From Hoplostethus atlanticus (Eukaryota; Chordata; Actinopteri; Trachichthyiformes; Trachichthyidae): a stretch of 64,000 nucleotides of DNA. Positions 51,587 through 56,699 of this stretch are shown one piece after another. Position 1 is the stretch's first letter, and every line of letters begins with the position of its first letter. The position numbers and the translations under genes were made by a program. The notes beneath the pieces are model-generated. The model saw only the letters and a list, made by a program, of their open reading frames with translations, was not told the DNA's origin and made no database searches. Where the stretch lies: contig JAXDDX010000001.1 in assembly GCA_034670405.1 (NCBI GenBank), positions 16,594,001-16,658,000 of the forward strand, given 5' to 3'.

Positions 51587-54500
51587 GATTTGTGTGTTTT
51601 GATGTAGTCTCCATCTTTGCTGCTAAGCGCTCATCACTGTGGTGTTTCTGCACTGCACTTCCCAGAGATCACCTGTCAATCAATCAGTGTGTCCAGTACT
51701 GTGACGTCTTTCCTTTGTCTGTTCAGCCAAGGTGGCTATCGCTGCTCATGCTAACTACCCAGGTCTTCCTCTATTTATTCAAAACAAGGTGCTGTTGCTG
51801 GAAACATAAAAGGCATCACTTCCTGTGCACCAGAGGATTTTCCTATCTGGGAAAGACCTACCTGACGGGTGTTGGTGATAGAGAGATAGCAGCATTCAGG
51901 GCCTGCAGATGTATCCGTCATTTCCTCGTTCCCTCTACTAACCTGGTGTTCTGCTCCCCCTGTCTCCTGGCCCAGGGGTTTGGTCAGGCCTCTCCCTGGC
52001 TCTGTTCATGTTTCTCGGGCTGACCCATACATCCTCTAGTTGGACCTCCATCACCAGGCGCTCGGCCTGTCTCTTCCACCTCCTCTGCAGCAAACTCCTC
52101 ACTGCAGTGGTGTAGTGCTCCCAGTGGTCTGGTGGGCAGGGGTGGGGGTGAGGGTGGGGGGGGTCAATGGTCACTATCCAATAAGTCAGTACATCACTAA
52201 TACTGTGGATACTATTAGAATAAGCAAAGGATTTTTTTTCCTCCTCTGTAGCACTGTAGATTTGTTTTATGAAAATGTATTAATATCATAATCATAAACA
52301 TAATTTTGAGCAATGAGATCACAGATGTTTCAGTGGTTACGTTTACATACACAGAGAATTACATTCTTACTAAGGTGACTCAAGTAACCTGGTTTTGTTT
52401 GAACACATCAAACACACTCCTTTCACTTTTAAGTTTCGCCATCTCTGCAAACCCACACAGTATTACGGGTACATTTTGATGTCAACAAAAAAACATGGTG
52501 GCGAGCATTGCGTACCATTGGAATCATTGTGTTAGAAGTAACCTGAGTCAAAGAGGGAGGAGGAATATGTTGTGTTAACTGGTTTATTCCTAGCAACAGG
52601 GAGACTCAGCTGCAGGGTATCAAAGGTGCATGCAACAGCTTAATCCTAATATGATTTTAACTGGAGAATGGCCAATATCCGGGTTGCTTTGTTCATGTCA
52701 ATGTAACCACAGGGAAATAAACCCTCTGTGTCGTGCATCTGTCCTACCAATACGTGGCCGTTTGCTGGCTTGCTGTTCAGAGGGCGGCGATGGGGACTTC
52801 TCGTCCGTTAGACTGGGGCTGCTGCTTTCAAAACCATCTACAGTGCAGAAAGAGACAGAAATAACGAGGGAATACCAGAATGTAAAAAAAACAGTGGTGC
52901 TAGAAATATGAATTGTGCTGGTTTATTCCTGGCAACAGGGAGACTCAGCTGCAGGGTATCAAAGGTGCATGCAACAGCTTAACCCTAATATGATTTTAAC
53001 TGGAGAATGGACAATATCCGGGTTGCTTTGTTCATGTCAATGTAACCACAGGGAAATAAACCCTCTGTGTTGTGCATCTGTCCTACCAATACGTGGGCGT
53101 TTGCTGGCTTGCTGTTCAGAGGGCGGCAATGGGGACTTCTCGTCCGTTAGACTGGGGCTGCTGCTTTCAAAACCATCTACAGTGCAGAAAGAGACAGAAA
53201 TAACGAGGGAATACCAGAATGTAAAAAAAACAGTGGTGCTAAAAATATGAATTGTGCTGCATTTTGCATATTTTGCCACTGGCGGTACAGTTAGATCATT
53301 TTTGGTTTCACAATCATCTGCAGAGACGAAAGTAAAGCATTAAAGGAAATAAAGGGGGGATCCCAGAGTGAAACAAAAGAATAATGTTGCAAAACATTCT
53401 GATCATTGTCGGACTAATTGTGTGGCAACACTGCTCTCTTTCACTTTTTTCACTTCGGTTTGTCATCGGTATTGTCTGCTTTGAGACCTCTGGCTCAAAA
53501 CCAAATGTAGATACTATTGATATTTAACTCTTGAAAAAAGAAACATCTTTCACTAAAACTCAGCTTCCAAAGTGCAGCATTTGCTTGTTACTAAGTATGT
53601 TGGCTCAAGAGTTTTAGACGTTTATCGATGAAAAACGGTAGACAAGCATAAGGGCCATGATAGAAAGGCAGCAATTTGGCAATAGGCCTATTCCCTTCAG
53701 CAGGAATTATGACTGAATCAAGGTGTATAACATCATAAACTATGATGAACTAGGGATGTTCAATAATCCACATATGGTATGCCTGTGGTCATGGAGGAAG
53801 CATAACGTTTTTAACGTTAACTACACCACAACTTTCAGTTTCATCTTGCAGATACAAATTGCATAACTTTCGTTATTTATCAGACCTTTCAGAGGATGAA
53901 TGCTGTTCTACAAACTGGTTTTGCAGAATTAGATCATGACAAATGAGAGGAATGTGATCGCCAGTGTTGCTGTGATCTCTTTGATGAAATATATATATAT
54001 ATTTTGAATAGCACACTTTTCAAAAAGAGAATACAAAAGTGCTATATTAATAAAGTATATCTTTTAAATATTACCAACCATGCAGATCTACTTTTGAAAT
54101 GGGGCCTATTCATGTAGAGTCGATTGTCATAGACAGTATTTAATAGTAACGTCGTGTTGTGTTGCAAACAGGAAAATGCAATGCAAATACATCCAAAGCA
54201 GCACAGATAATAGCTGAGGGCGCGGTGGTAGCTAGCCTAGAGGTTAGTGAGGAGGAGGAGGAGGGTTGCCAGTTCAAACCCCTGGATCATCTAGGAAGAT
54301 CTGGGCAGGAATGCTGTCAGCCCCATTGAGGCACCCTTAAGACATGAAACCTCTAGCTGCTCAGTTTCTAAGAGCATGCATATAAAATAAAGGTTAAAAA
54401 AATCTTGTTCAATGTAAAACACATATAAATGCATCTAACGTGCACAACAAACACAAAACATCATTCTTTTCACACACACTCGAGCACATATACTCTTACA

Positions 54501-55285
54501 CATGCTGACATACACATACACACAGTTAGCTACCTGTGTCTCTGAGAGAAGCTGGTTCTCTGGCTGGTAGCATGGCATCGGCTGGACAGACAGACAGGCA
54601 GACAGACAGACAGACATGCAAGCAGATAAACAGACAGGCAGATTTATTTCTGTTTTTCTTTGCCTGTATCCTGGTATCAATATTAATATCACTCATTATT
54701 CTTTACATATTGTTAAACAACTCAAACAGTTGTTTTTTCTCTCTTGCTTTTTTGAAACTATGGCTTTAAGGCAAATAACATTTCGGTCGGCAGGCTTGTT
54801 TCTGGTGGGTCTCCACATTTAAAGACTGCAGGTTTGAACTTAACTTAAGAACTAGCCACTTAAAAGAGATTTGGGATGTACAATACAGACACGTAAACCT
54901 TCCCTCACACGTCAACACACTTTTATAGCTTTCTCTCATACTCACTGGTTGGATATCCAGCCACCGATATGAGCCTGGACTCCAGGCGCAAAGGCATGTT
55001 CTCACATAACATACACATACACTGCAGAAAGTTCCGGCAAACCGCAGCGTTCGCGGTGCTGAAGTACTCCAACATCATCGAGATGCATTCCCCCGCCGCT
55101 GGCGCCGAGCTAGTCAGGGCCGGCTGCTCGACGCGGCGCCGAGCATCGCCGGGCATCATGTCCCACAACTTCATTAGGACCGCAGGTGATTGACAGCTGA
55201 GGATGTGGAAGAGCTCGGTGGATTCCTGAGCCAAAACGGAGCACACTCCTTCCTCCTCGAGGTCAACCTCCTCCTCCTCCTCCAT
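27119..55285 (-). CDS. nlrc5: NLRC5-like NLR protein, complete 56-exon coding region
   Basis: NLRC5 is an NLR that, in mammals, enters the nucleus and activates MHC class I genes; fish orthologues are interferon-responsive. Thirteen coding exons from 55285 to 48163 encode the N-terminal fold, linker, FISNA-like segment, NACHT and winged-helix region. Forty-three LRR exons follow from 47992 to 27119. Joined, they give 5,896 nt, one base more than a multiple of three because of an extra base in exon 29110-29194. Without it the protein is about 1,964 residues (human NLRC5 is 1,866). Walker A is GQAGSGKT, Walker B is CWVLDGYDEF, and FIHLTVQEFLAAL is the usual NLR motif before the LRRs. All introns inside the LRR array are phase 2. 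The stop TAA is at 27119-27121. The name rests on the domain order, the very long LRR array and cpne2 immediately downstream. Confidence 0.93.
27833..28650. mobile_element. hAT-like non-autonomous DNA transposon in an nlrc5 intron
   Basis: The left end reads CAGGGGTCCCAAACTCAAC with GAGGGCCACATTT, and GGGCCGGA motifs recur at about 27893 and again at 28608-28635 (TGGGCCGGATCCA). These ends are widespread in fish genomes and usually attributed to hAT elements. The interior has a 111-codon minus-strand frame that resembles no transposase I recognise. Confidence 0.5.
29055..29103 (+). repeat. (TG)n beside the donor of the frame-broken LRR exon
   Basis: About 24 TG units end six bases before the exon at 29110. 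In the pre-mRNA (minus strand) this is a CA-repeat starting a few bases inside the intron after the GUAAGA donor. Confidence 0.95.
29110..29194 (-). CDS. nlrc5: nlrc5 LRR exon with one extra base (frame break)
   Basis: The exon reads SLSSNSLGDLSAARMVLVLP and then LARLTVAR, and is 85 nt between a TTCCAG acceptor and a GTAAGA donor. The other LRR exons between 29532 and 47992, and those to the left as far as 27484, are multiples of three. The end should read like LTVLE; a T inserted near 29116-29117 would explain LTVAR. As read, the next exon is shifted and reaches TGA after eight codons. Skipping this exon restores the frame. Assembly error, a null allele and regulated skipping are all possible. 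Confidence 0.8.
29532..33163 (-). CDS. nlrc5: nlrc5 regular LRR exons, block 1
   Basis: Nine exons, mostly 84 nt: 33080-33163, 32857-32940, 32677-32760, 31336-31419, 31093-31179 (87), 30852-30935, 29956-30051 (96), 29751-29834 and 29532-29615. Typical products are SLSHNSLGTEGAEFLCSVLP, SLSGHVISDRGAENLA and SLSKNLINDQSGERLLEAL, close to the RNase-inhibitor-like LRR consensus. The short strand exons of the upstream modules are absent. Three of the acceptors (30852, 29956 and 29532 exons) follow (UG)n tracts in the RNA. Confidence 0.9.
29622..29660 (+). repeat. (AC)n ahead of LRR exon 29532-29615
   Basis: About 19 AC units. In RNA this is (UG)n ending six bases from the acceptor. Confidence 0.95.
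30057..30119 (+). repeat. (AC)n ahead of LRR exon 29956-30051
   Basis: About 31 AC units. In RNA this is (UG)n that runs into UUUCCCAG, the acceptor of the exon. Confidence 0.95.
30947..31007 (+). repeat. (AC)n ahead of LRR exon 30852-30935
   Basis: About 30 AC units. In RNA this is (UG)n followed by CACCCCCACCAG at the acceptor. Confidence 0.95.
31830..31990 (+). mobile_element. LINE reverse-transcriptase C-terminal zinc-knuckle remnant
   Basis: The frame RLCKHCDLKKKTETEMHSVF then ECPKY shows a Cys-x2-Cys...His-x4-Cys knuckle, as at the C-terminus of many non-LTR retrotransposon reverse transcriptases. Only a short fragment is preserved. It lies in an nlrc5 intron on the opposite strand. 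Confidence 0.6.
33536..33900 (-). mobile_element. Tc1/mariner transposase fragment
   Basis: The minus-strand frame contains VLQQDSDPKHTSKSSQEWLK, matching the conserved QQDNDPKHTS block around the second catalytic aspartate of Tc1-like transposases. Upstream, KLWPRLGQ appears in another frame, so a frameshift is present and the copy is dead. It lies in the intron between LRR exons 34012-34059 and 33080-33163. Confidence 0.8.
34012..35953 (-). CDS. nlrc5: nlrc5 LRR module 6
   Basis: Exons 35870-35953 (84, LEPAHLNRLAGILSGCPSL), 35390-35473 (84, SSISQWPDGLQVIWNSLN), 34524-34610 (87, AAVSLVCRCLNLNRN), 34294-34353 (60, TTLYLSLIKFTGPT) and 34012-34059 (48, GDSTDPAPSMPTEKI). This copy is more diverged, and the last exon (48 nt, proline-rich) is the least certain. 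Confidence 0.78.
34618..34670 (+). repeat. (AG)n tract in nlrc5 intron
   Basis: GA-rich repeat with GACAGAAAGACAG interruption, immediately upstream of the acceptor of exon 34524-34610. In RNA it provides a pure UC pyrimidine tract. Confidence 0.9.
36434..37689 (-). CDS. nlrc5: nlrc5 LRR module 5
   Basis: Exons 37606-37689 (84, NVERLVEILEQCPQISDL), 37418-37501 (84, SLSSNLLKDEGVKYFVDSL), 36742-36831 (90, SLSNNSLTQQGALDVAST) and 36434-36499 (66, ERSLIRFEQDGSCGKAL). This is the same four-exon order as module 4. Confidence 0.87.
36510..36620 (+). repeat. (CAGACAGG)-type minisatellite in nlrc5 intron
   Basis: Imperfect tandem units of CAGCCAGACAG and CAGGCAGACAGA between LRR exons 36434-36499 and 36742-36831. 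Confidence 0.85.
38243..40382 (-). CDS. nlrc5: nlrc5 LRR module 4
   Basis: Exons 40299-40382 (84, MTKLCRRLSRCPSRLEL), 40128-40211 (84, SLSRSSLKDKAVKQLLKVL), 38493-38582 (90, MSIDGALTLVSCLIDIRRV) and 38243-38302 (60, SESFIQLDTVKAEQ). All splice sites are canonical and in phase 2. A SINE-like repeat lies in the 1.5-kb intron. Confidence 0.87.
38815..39100 (+). mobile_element. SINE-like repeat body
   Basis: Contains CCTTGAGCAAGGCACATAAC followed by CCCCAACTG and GGAGCTGCTCAGTG, a block found in many teleost interspersed repeats. No intact tRNA-like promoter was recognised. It lies in an nlrc5 intron. Confidence 0.5.
40485..42429 (-). CDS. nlrc5: nlrc5 LRR module 3
   Basis: Exons 42352-42429 (78 nt), 41228-41311 (84, SLSSNSLGNRGLRKLLDLLS), 40813-40902 (90, INMEGVLMLASALC), 40608-40655 (48, GRDQVILKFRPNE) and 40485-40514 (30, DEEQQLKRF). 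This repeats the 84-84-90-short-30 pattern of module 1. The 90-nt exon acceptor directly follows a (UG)n tract of about 35 units in the RNA. Confidence 0.85.
40910..40979 (+). repeat. (AC)n ahead of LRR exon 40813-40902
   Basis: About 35 AC units. In RNA this is (UG)n followed directly by UCACCCAG, the acceptor. Confidence 0.95.
42623..44160 (-). CDS. nlrc5: nlrc5 LRR module 2
   Basis: Exons 44077-44160 (84), 43668-43751 (84), 43229-43318 (90) and 42623-42703 (81). Products include WNKTRMKRLRQSLASC, LRSLAEFLPRL, MSVDGLVVLTALLST and PDSVSIVFSGG. The 84-nt exon at 43668 has a long (UG)n tract 12 bases ahead of its acceptor in the RNA sense. The first leucine position in some units is replaced, which is typical of the irregular NLRC5 repeats. 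Confidence 0.85.
42813..43024. mobile_element. MITE-like element, copy 1
   Basis: Shares ACTAGGCAAGAT, AAAATACAC and AAATCACAAAGTGGGGCTGC with the element at 60750-61116, and ends TGCAGCTTTAATT, an inverted version of the left terminus of that copy. It is shorter and internally different, and lies in an nlrc5 intron. Confidence 0.6.
43764..43842 (+). repeat. (AC)n ahead of LRR exon 43668-43751
   Basis: About 39 AC units. In RNA this is (UG)n ending 12 bases from the acceptor (GUUGCGCUCCCCAG). Confidence 0.95.
44592..45333 (-). CDS. nlrc5: nlrc5 LRR module 1 (rest)
   Basis: With exon 46389-46472 these form the first copy of a repeated exon module: 45250-45333 (84 nt, SLSANSLRDRGIRNIAK...), 45070-45159 (90 nt, NSLDGVNHLIRKMSS...), 44762-44812 (51 nt, GMKEIKVTFSQNSD...) and 44592-44621 (30 nt, HKNNSGPIV). 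The last two are too short for whole LRRs and appear to supply an extra strand and turn. The 30-nt exon is supported by good splice sites (TTGCAG and GTAAGA) and phase. Confidence 0.8.
46389..47992 (-). CDS. nlrc5: nlrc5 first LRR exons (84 nt each)
   Basis: Exon 47909-47992 (FRSRKYNDKFAEKLSSIL...) and exon 46389-46472 (RFSGTSLTDVGAASLASALQ...) are the first two 28-residue LRR units. Each has 84 nt, phase-2 introns on both sides and one leucine-rich repeat per exon. The 1.4-kb intron between them contains a foldback DNA element (47093-47470). Confidence 0.88.
46904..47530. mobile_element. foldback repeat with long imperfect inverted arms
   Basis: TTAAAGGAATAGTTCATCC at 46904 is a common start of a fish non-autonomous DNA element. 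About 47118-47252 and the reverse complement of about 47320-47465 are closely similar over roughly 130-140 bp (for example GAGGCAACAGCTTGTCTTCT in both), separated by a short centre. The arms make two frames that look like proteins of 85-133 codons on opposite strands, which are not genes. Confidence 0.7.
48163..49411 (-). CDS. nlrc5: nlrc5 exons linking winged helix to LRRs
   Basis: Four exons: 49252-49411 (STVCLPDLSRHRSVVWELSR...), 48989-49119 (GHAYCFIHLTVQEFLAALRI), 48497-48716 (TVFTDSLHGFVCGLASPLC...) and 48163-48404 (VLQLCHCVRETQDCQL...). FIHLTVQEFLAAL is strongly conserved in NLRs. The last exon holds the first leucine-rich elements (VLELRNIQL) and ends in phase 2, setting the frame for the whole LRR array. 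Confidence 0.9.
49675..50818 (-). CDS. nlrc5: nlrc5 NACHT core, helical domain and winged helix
   Basis: Three exons. 50687-50818 encodes GPIPSSFLFVLLEFRQLNLL. 50227-50548 encodes Walker B (CWVLDGYDEF) and TLVVTCRARDVLDL, the sensor-like region. 49675-50089 begins ALGKQAVDLLLSSQHLLAMS, continues LPALCNICCVCLEHLL, and ends VPPSLTQVYLTVLGAFL. Between the last two motifs is a low-complexity insert of roughly 55 residues rich in Gly, Glu, Ser and Arg. The acceptor of the last exon is placed at ACAGAG so that the phase-1 join gives alanine. Confidence 0.88.
51034..51188 (-). CDS. nlrc5: nlrc5 NACHT exon with Walker A, GC-type donor
   Basis: Encodes EPDGDYGSMEARVTLETFL and then GQVMVLLGQAGSGKTLL, the P-loop that binds ATP. 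The reading frame and the next exon fit only if the exon ends after GCACAGGGCCTG with the intron starting GCAAGT, a known minor class of splice donor. No GT donor nearby gives a usable frame. Confidence 0.88.
51943..52128 (-). CDS. nlrc5: nlrc5 FISNA-like exon before NACHT
   Basis: A 186-nt phase 1-1 exon. It encodes a basic helical stretch (AVRSLLQRRWKRQAERLV), then EDVWVSPRNMN and RERPDQTPGPGDR, the pre-NACHT pattern known as FISNA in fish NLRs. RRWKRQ is a second basic cluster. The donor is GTTAGTAG. Confidence 0.85.
52748..52837 (-). CDS. nlrc5: nlrc5 linker exon, duplicate copy 2
   Basis: This copy is identical in length, phase and splice sites to 53087-53176, and its product differs at one residue (serine for leucine, KSPSPPS). 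Because both copies are phase 1-1, a transcript can contain either, both or neither without a frame change. Confidence 0.75.
53087..53176 (-). CDS. nlrc5: nlrc5 linker exon, duplicate copy 1
   Basis: A 90-nt phase 1-1 exon encoding DGFESSSPSLTDEKSPLPPS followed by EQQASKRPRI. The tail ASKRPR is a basic cluster in the linker between the N-terminal domain and NACHT, where human NLRC5 carries its nuclear localisation signal; whether this one works as such is inference. It lies in a 339-bp unit repeated in tandem. Both splice sites (CACTGTAG and GTAGGACAG) match the other copy. Confidence 0.75.
53265..53400 (-). pseudogene. possible decayed third copy of the duplicated exon unit
   Basis: The minus strand has a CTGCAG acceptor at 53318 followed by ATGATTGTGAAACC, similar to ATGGTTTTGAAAGC in the two good copies. 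The intron side (GAAAGTAAAGCATTAAAGGA and beyond) also resembles theirs. The only donor-like GT in the aligned position would give 38 nt, which breaks the frame, so it is probably dead. Alignment was by eye. Confidence 0.4.
54221..54345 (+). mobile_element. tRNA-derived SINE
   Basis: GGTGGTAGCTAGCCTAGAGG resembles a tRNA A box and GTTGCCAGTTCAAACCCC a B box, followed by a body ending GAGGCACCCTTAAGAC. This is the usual architecture of teleost tRNA-headed SINEs. It lies in the nlrc5 intron just left of linker exon 54534-54581. Confidence 0.6.
54534..54581 (-). CDS. nlrc5: nlrc5 short linker exon
   Basis: A 48-nt phase 1-1 exon after a CTGTCCAG acceptor (pyrimidine tract made of CTGT repeats) and before a GTAGCTAAC donor. 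It reads TDAMLPAREPASLRDT. It is short and low in recognisable features, and is supported by phase and splice sites only. Confidence 0.6.
54946..55285 (-). CDS. nlrc5: nlrc5 first coding exon: acidic start and death-fold-like domain
   Basis: The ATG at 55285 has a good Kozak context (GACCATGG). It opens 113 codons plus one base, beginning with a run of glutamates (MEEEEEVDLEEEG) and followed by helical sequence such as VLAQESTELFHILSC and AVLMKLWDMM. This fits the atypical CARD/death-fold region of NLRC5, which is poorly conserved, so the fold is inferred from position. The donor is GTGAGTATG. The acceptor at 55302-55306 leaves a 16-nt leader in this exon that contains another ATG. Confidence 0.85.
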
Positions 55286-55485
55286 GGTCAGTCTCCATCA
55301 GCTGGGACGCACACAAACAGATATGAGCAAACGTGAACGCAAGGGCACAAAAGTACACATACATACACACACAGCAGCATACATACACACACAAGAATAG
55401 ATGTGCACCTTAAAATACATCATTGGTTATTAATGTTGTTGCATTAAGCCCACGCCACTTGCAGACCTCAAAGTTGCAATTGAAC

Positions 55486-55850
55486 CAGAGCTTGTAGGAT
55501 CATGAAGGATCCTCACCACCCCAACAACGGACTGTTTGAGCTGCTGCGGTCAGGCAAGTGCCTCCGCAATTCACGCAGCCAAAACAGAGAGACTGAGACG
55601 GATATACATATAGTGACTAGACATATTTATATTTTTCACATATTTTTCATACTTTTTTATTTATAGTCTTAATATATTGTAAATAGGGTTGCTTCTTTTT
55701 ACTTTGTACTGTAAATATTGCTGCTTCGTTATATTGTATATACTGTTGTTGTTTTTTGCACAATCCCGTAAAGCATTACCACTTTCATTTCACTAGACAT
55801 CCTGTATGTGTATGTGACAAATAAAGTTCTTGAATCTTGAATCTACTCGA
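55486..55850 (+). mobile_element. 3' end of a non-LTR retrotransposon with TTGAATCT tail
   Basis: The frame KDPHHPNNGLFELLRSG matches the C-terminal region (DPSHPxxxLFxLLPSGRRxR) of a fish LINE family. An A/T-rich 3' UTR follows, ending ACAAATAAAGTTCTTGAATC with repeated TTGAATCT. It lies in the first intron of nlrc5, antisense to the gene. Confidence 0.75.
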
Positions 55851-56170
55851 TTTAAATACTAGTACATATAGAATTCACACTATAATCAGTACAGCTTCAA
55901 CAACATTTGACTTAATAACACATCCACATCCAAGTACATTCATAGCAACTGCATGTATGTGGTTGGTGAGGGTGGGACACAAGACCTTCAGATGGTCTAA
56001 CACTCTATTTTTAAATAAATATTGGAACAAATCCAGACCCCAGAAGACTTAACATTATATATACAATTATTATTATATGAAATACAAATATATGTATCCC
56101 CATCGTTCTCTATTCCTCAACCATCTTATATTTTGTCTAAATGCAGCAAAAAACGTATTTGTTACGTAGC

Positions 56171-56213
<43 letters not shown>
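56171..56213 (+). repeat. (AG)n microsatellite in nlrc5 intron 1
   Basis: About 20 AG units, some 370 bp inside the intron from the candidate first exon. Confidence 0.95.
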
Positions 56214-56215
<2 letters not shown>

Positions 56216-56580
56216 TCATCGAGCTAAGTTATTTTCTATTTTCTCCTGCGACTCTCTCACATTGATAAAAAAAAAACCCACTAAAACAAACCCTGTTACT
56301 TTATTTGAGAAAGACACAATCGGCATATCATATGTTATTGTAAAATTATTGTTTTTGCTAAATTGTACTTAATGTAACTAATCGCCCCAGTAACCCAAAA
56401 AGCACATCCTCTGTCTTGCCCTCAAACAATGAGCCAGCTAAGGTCACGCGAGGTAACGAGCATCGCTTCAGGTTACTGTCGCGCACCTCTTACTCAGCTA
56501 GTTTTCAGCCTCTCGTTTACCAGCTCTGCTATTATGTAGTAATAGATAGAAGAGCCTGGTAAATAAATATCCACACTCAC

Positions 56581-56630
56581 CGAATGTTGTCGTAGACTGC
56601 ATCTCTCTGCAGCCAGGCTGGCTATTTACA
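56581..56630 (-). other. nlrc5 candidate non-coding first exon
   Basis: On the minus strand, CTACGACAACATTCG is followed by a strong donor GTGAGTGTGG, so an exon ends at 56581. It is the only good 5' UTR exon candidate upstream of the acceptor at 55302, about 1.3 kb away. The start near 56630 is estimated from the IRF-like sites immediately upstream. Confidence 0.5.
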
Positions 56631-56680
56631 AAAAAACGAAACCATGGGTGGGGAATTAGTTTTAGTTTCGTTTTGGGCAT
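56630..56680 (-). promoter_or_regulatory. candidate interferon-response (IRF/ISRE-like) elements of nlrc5
   Basis: Two AANNGAAA cores (both AAACGAAA) lie about 30 bp apart in opposite orientation: plus strand at about 56634-56641 and minus strand within 56664-56674. The second sits in AGTTTTAGTTTCGTTTTG, one base from the ISRE consensus AGTTTCNNTTTC. They lie just upstream of the candidate first exon of nlrc5, a gene known to be interferon-induced. Binding is inferred from sequence only. Confidence 0.5.
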
Positions 56681-56699
56681 CGCCGACTTATGTGTTTCA

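Larger units (their letters stand above)
52581..53258. repeat. 339-bp tandem duplication, two near-identical units
   Basis: Unit 1 spans 52581-52919 and unit 2 spans 52920-53258. Each starts GGTTTATTCC and ends GAATTGTGCT. Only a handful of substitutions separate them, intron included, and there is no length difference, so the duplication is recent. Each unit contains one complete 90-nt exon with its splice sites. A shorter, diverged stretch at about 53265-53400 looks like an older third copy. Confidence 0.95.
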
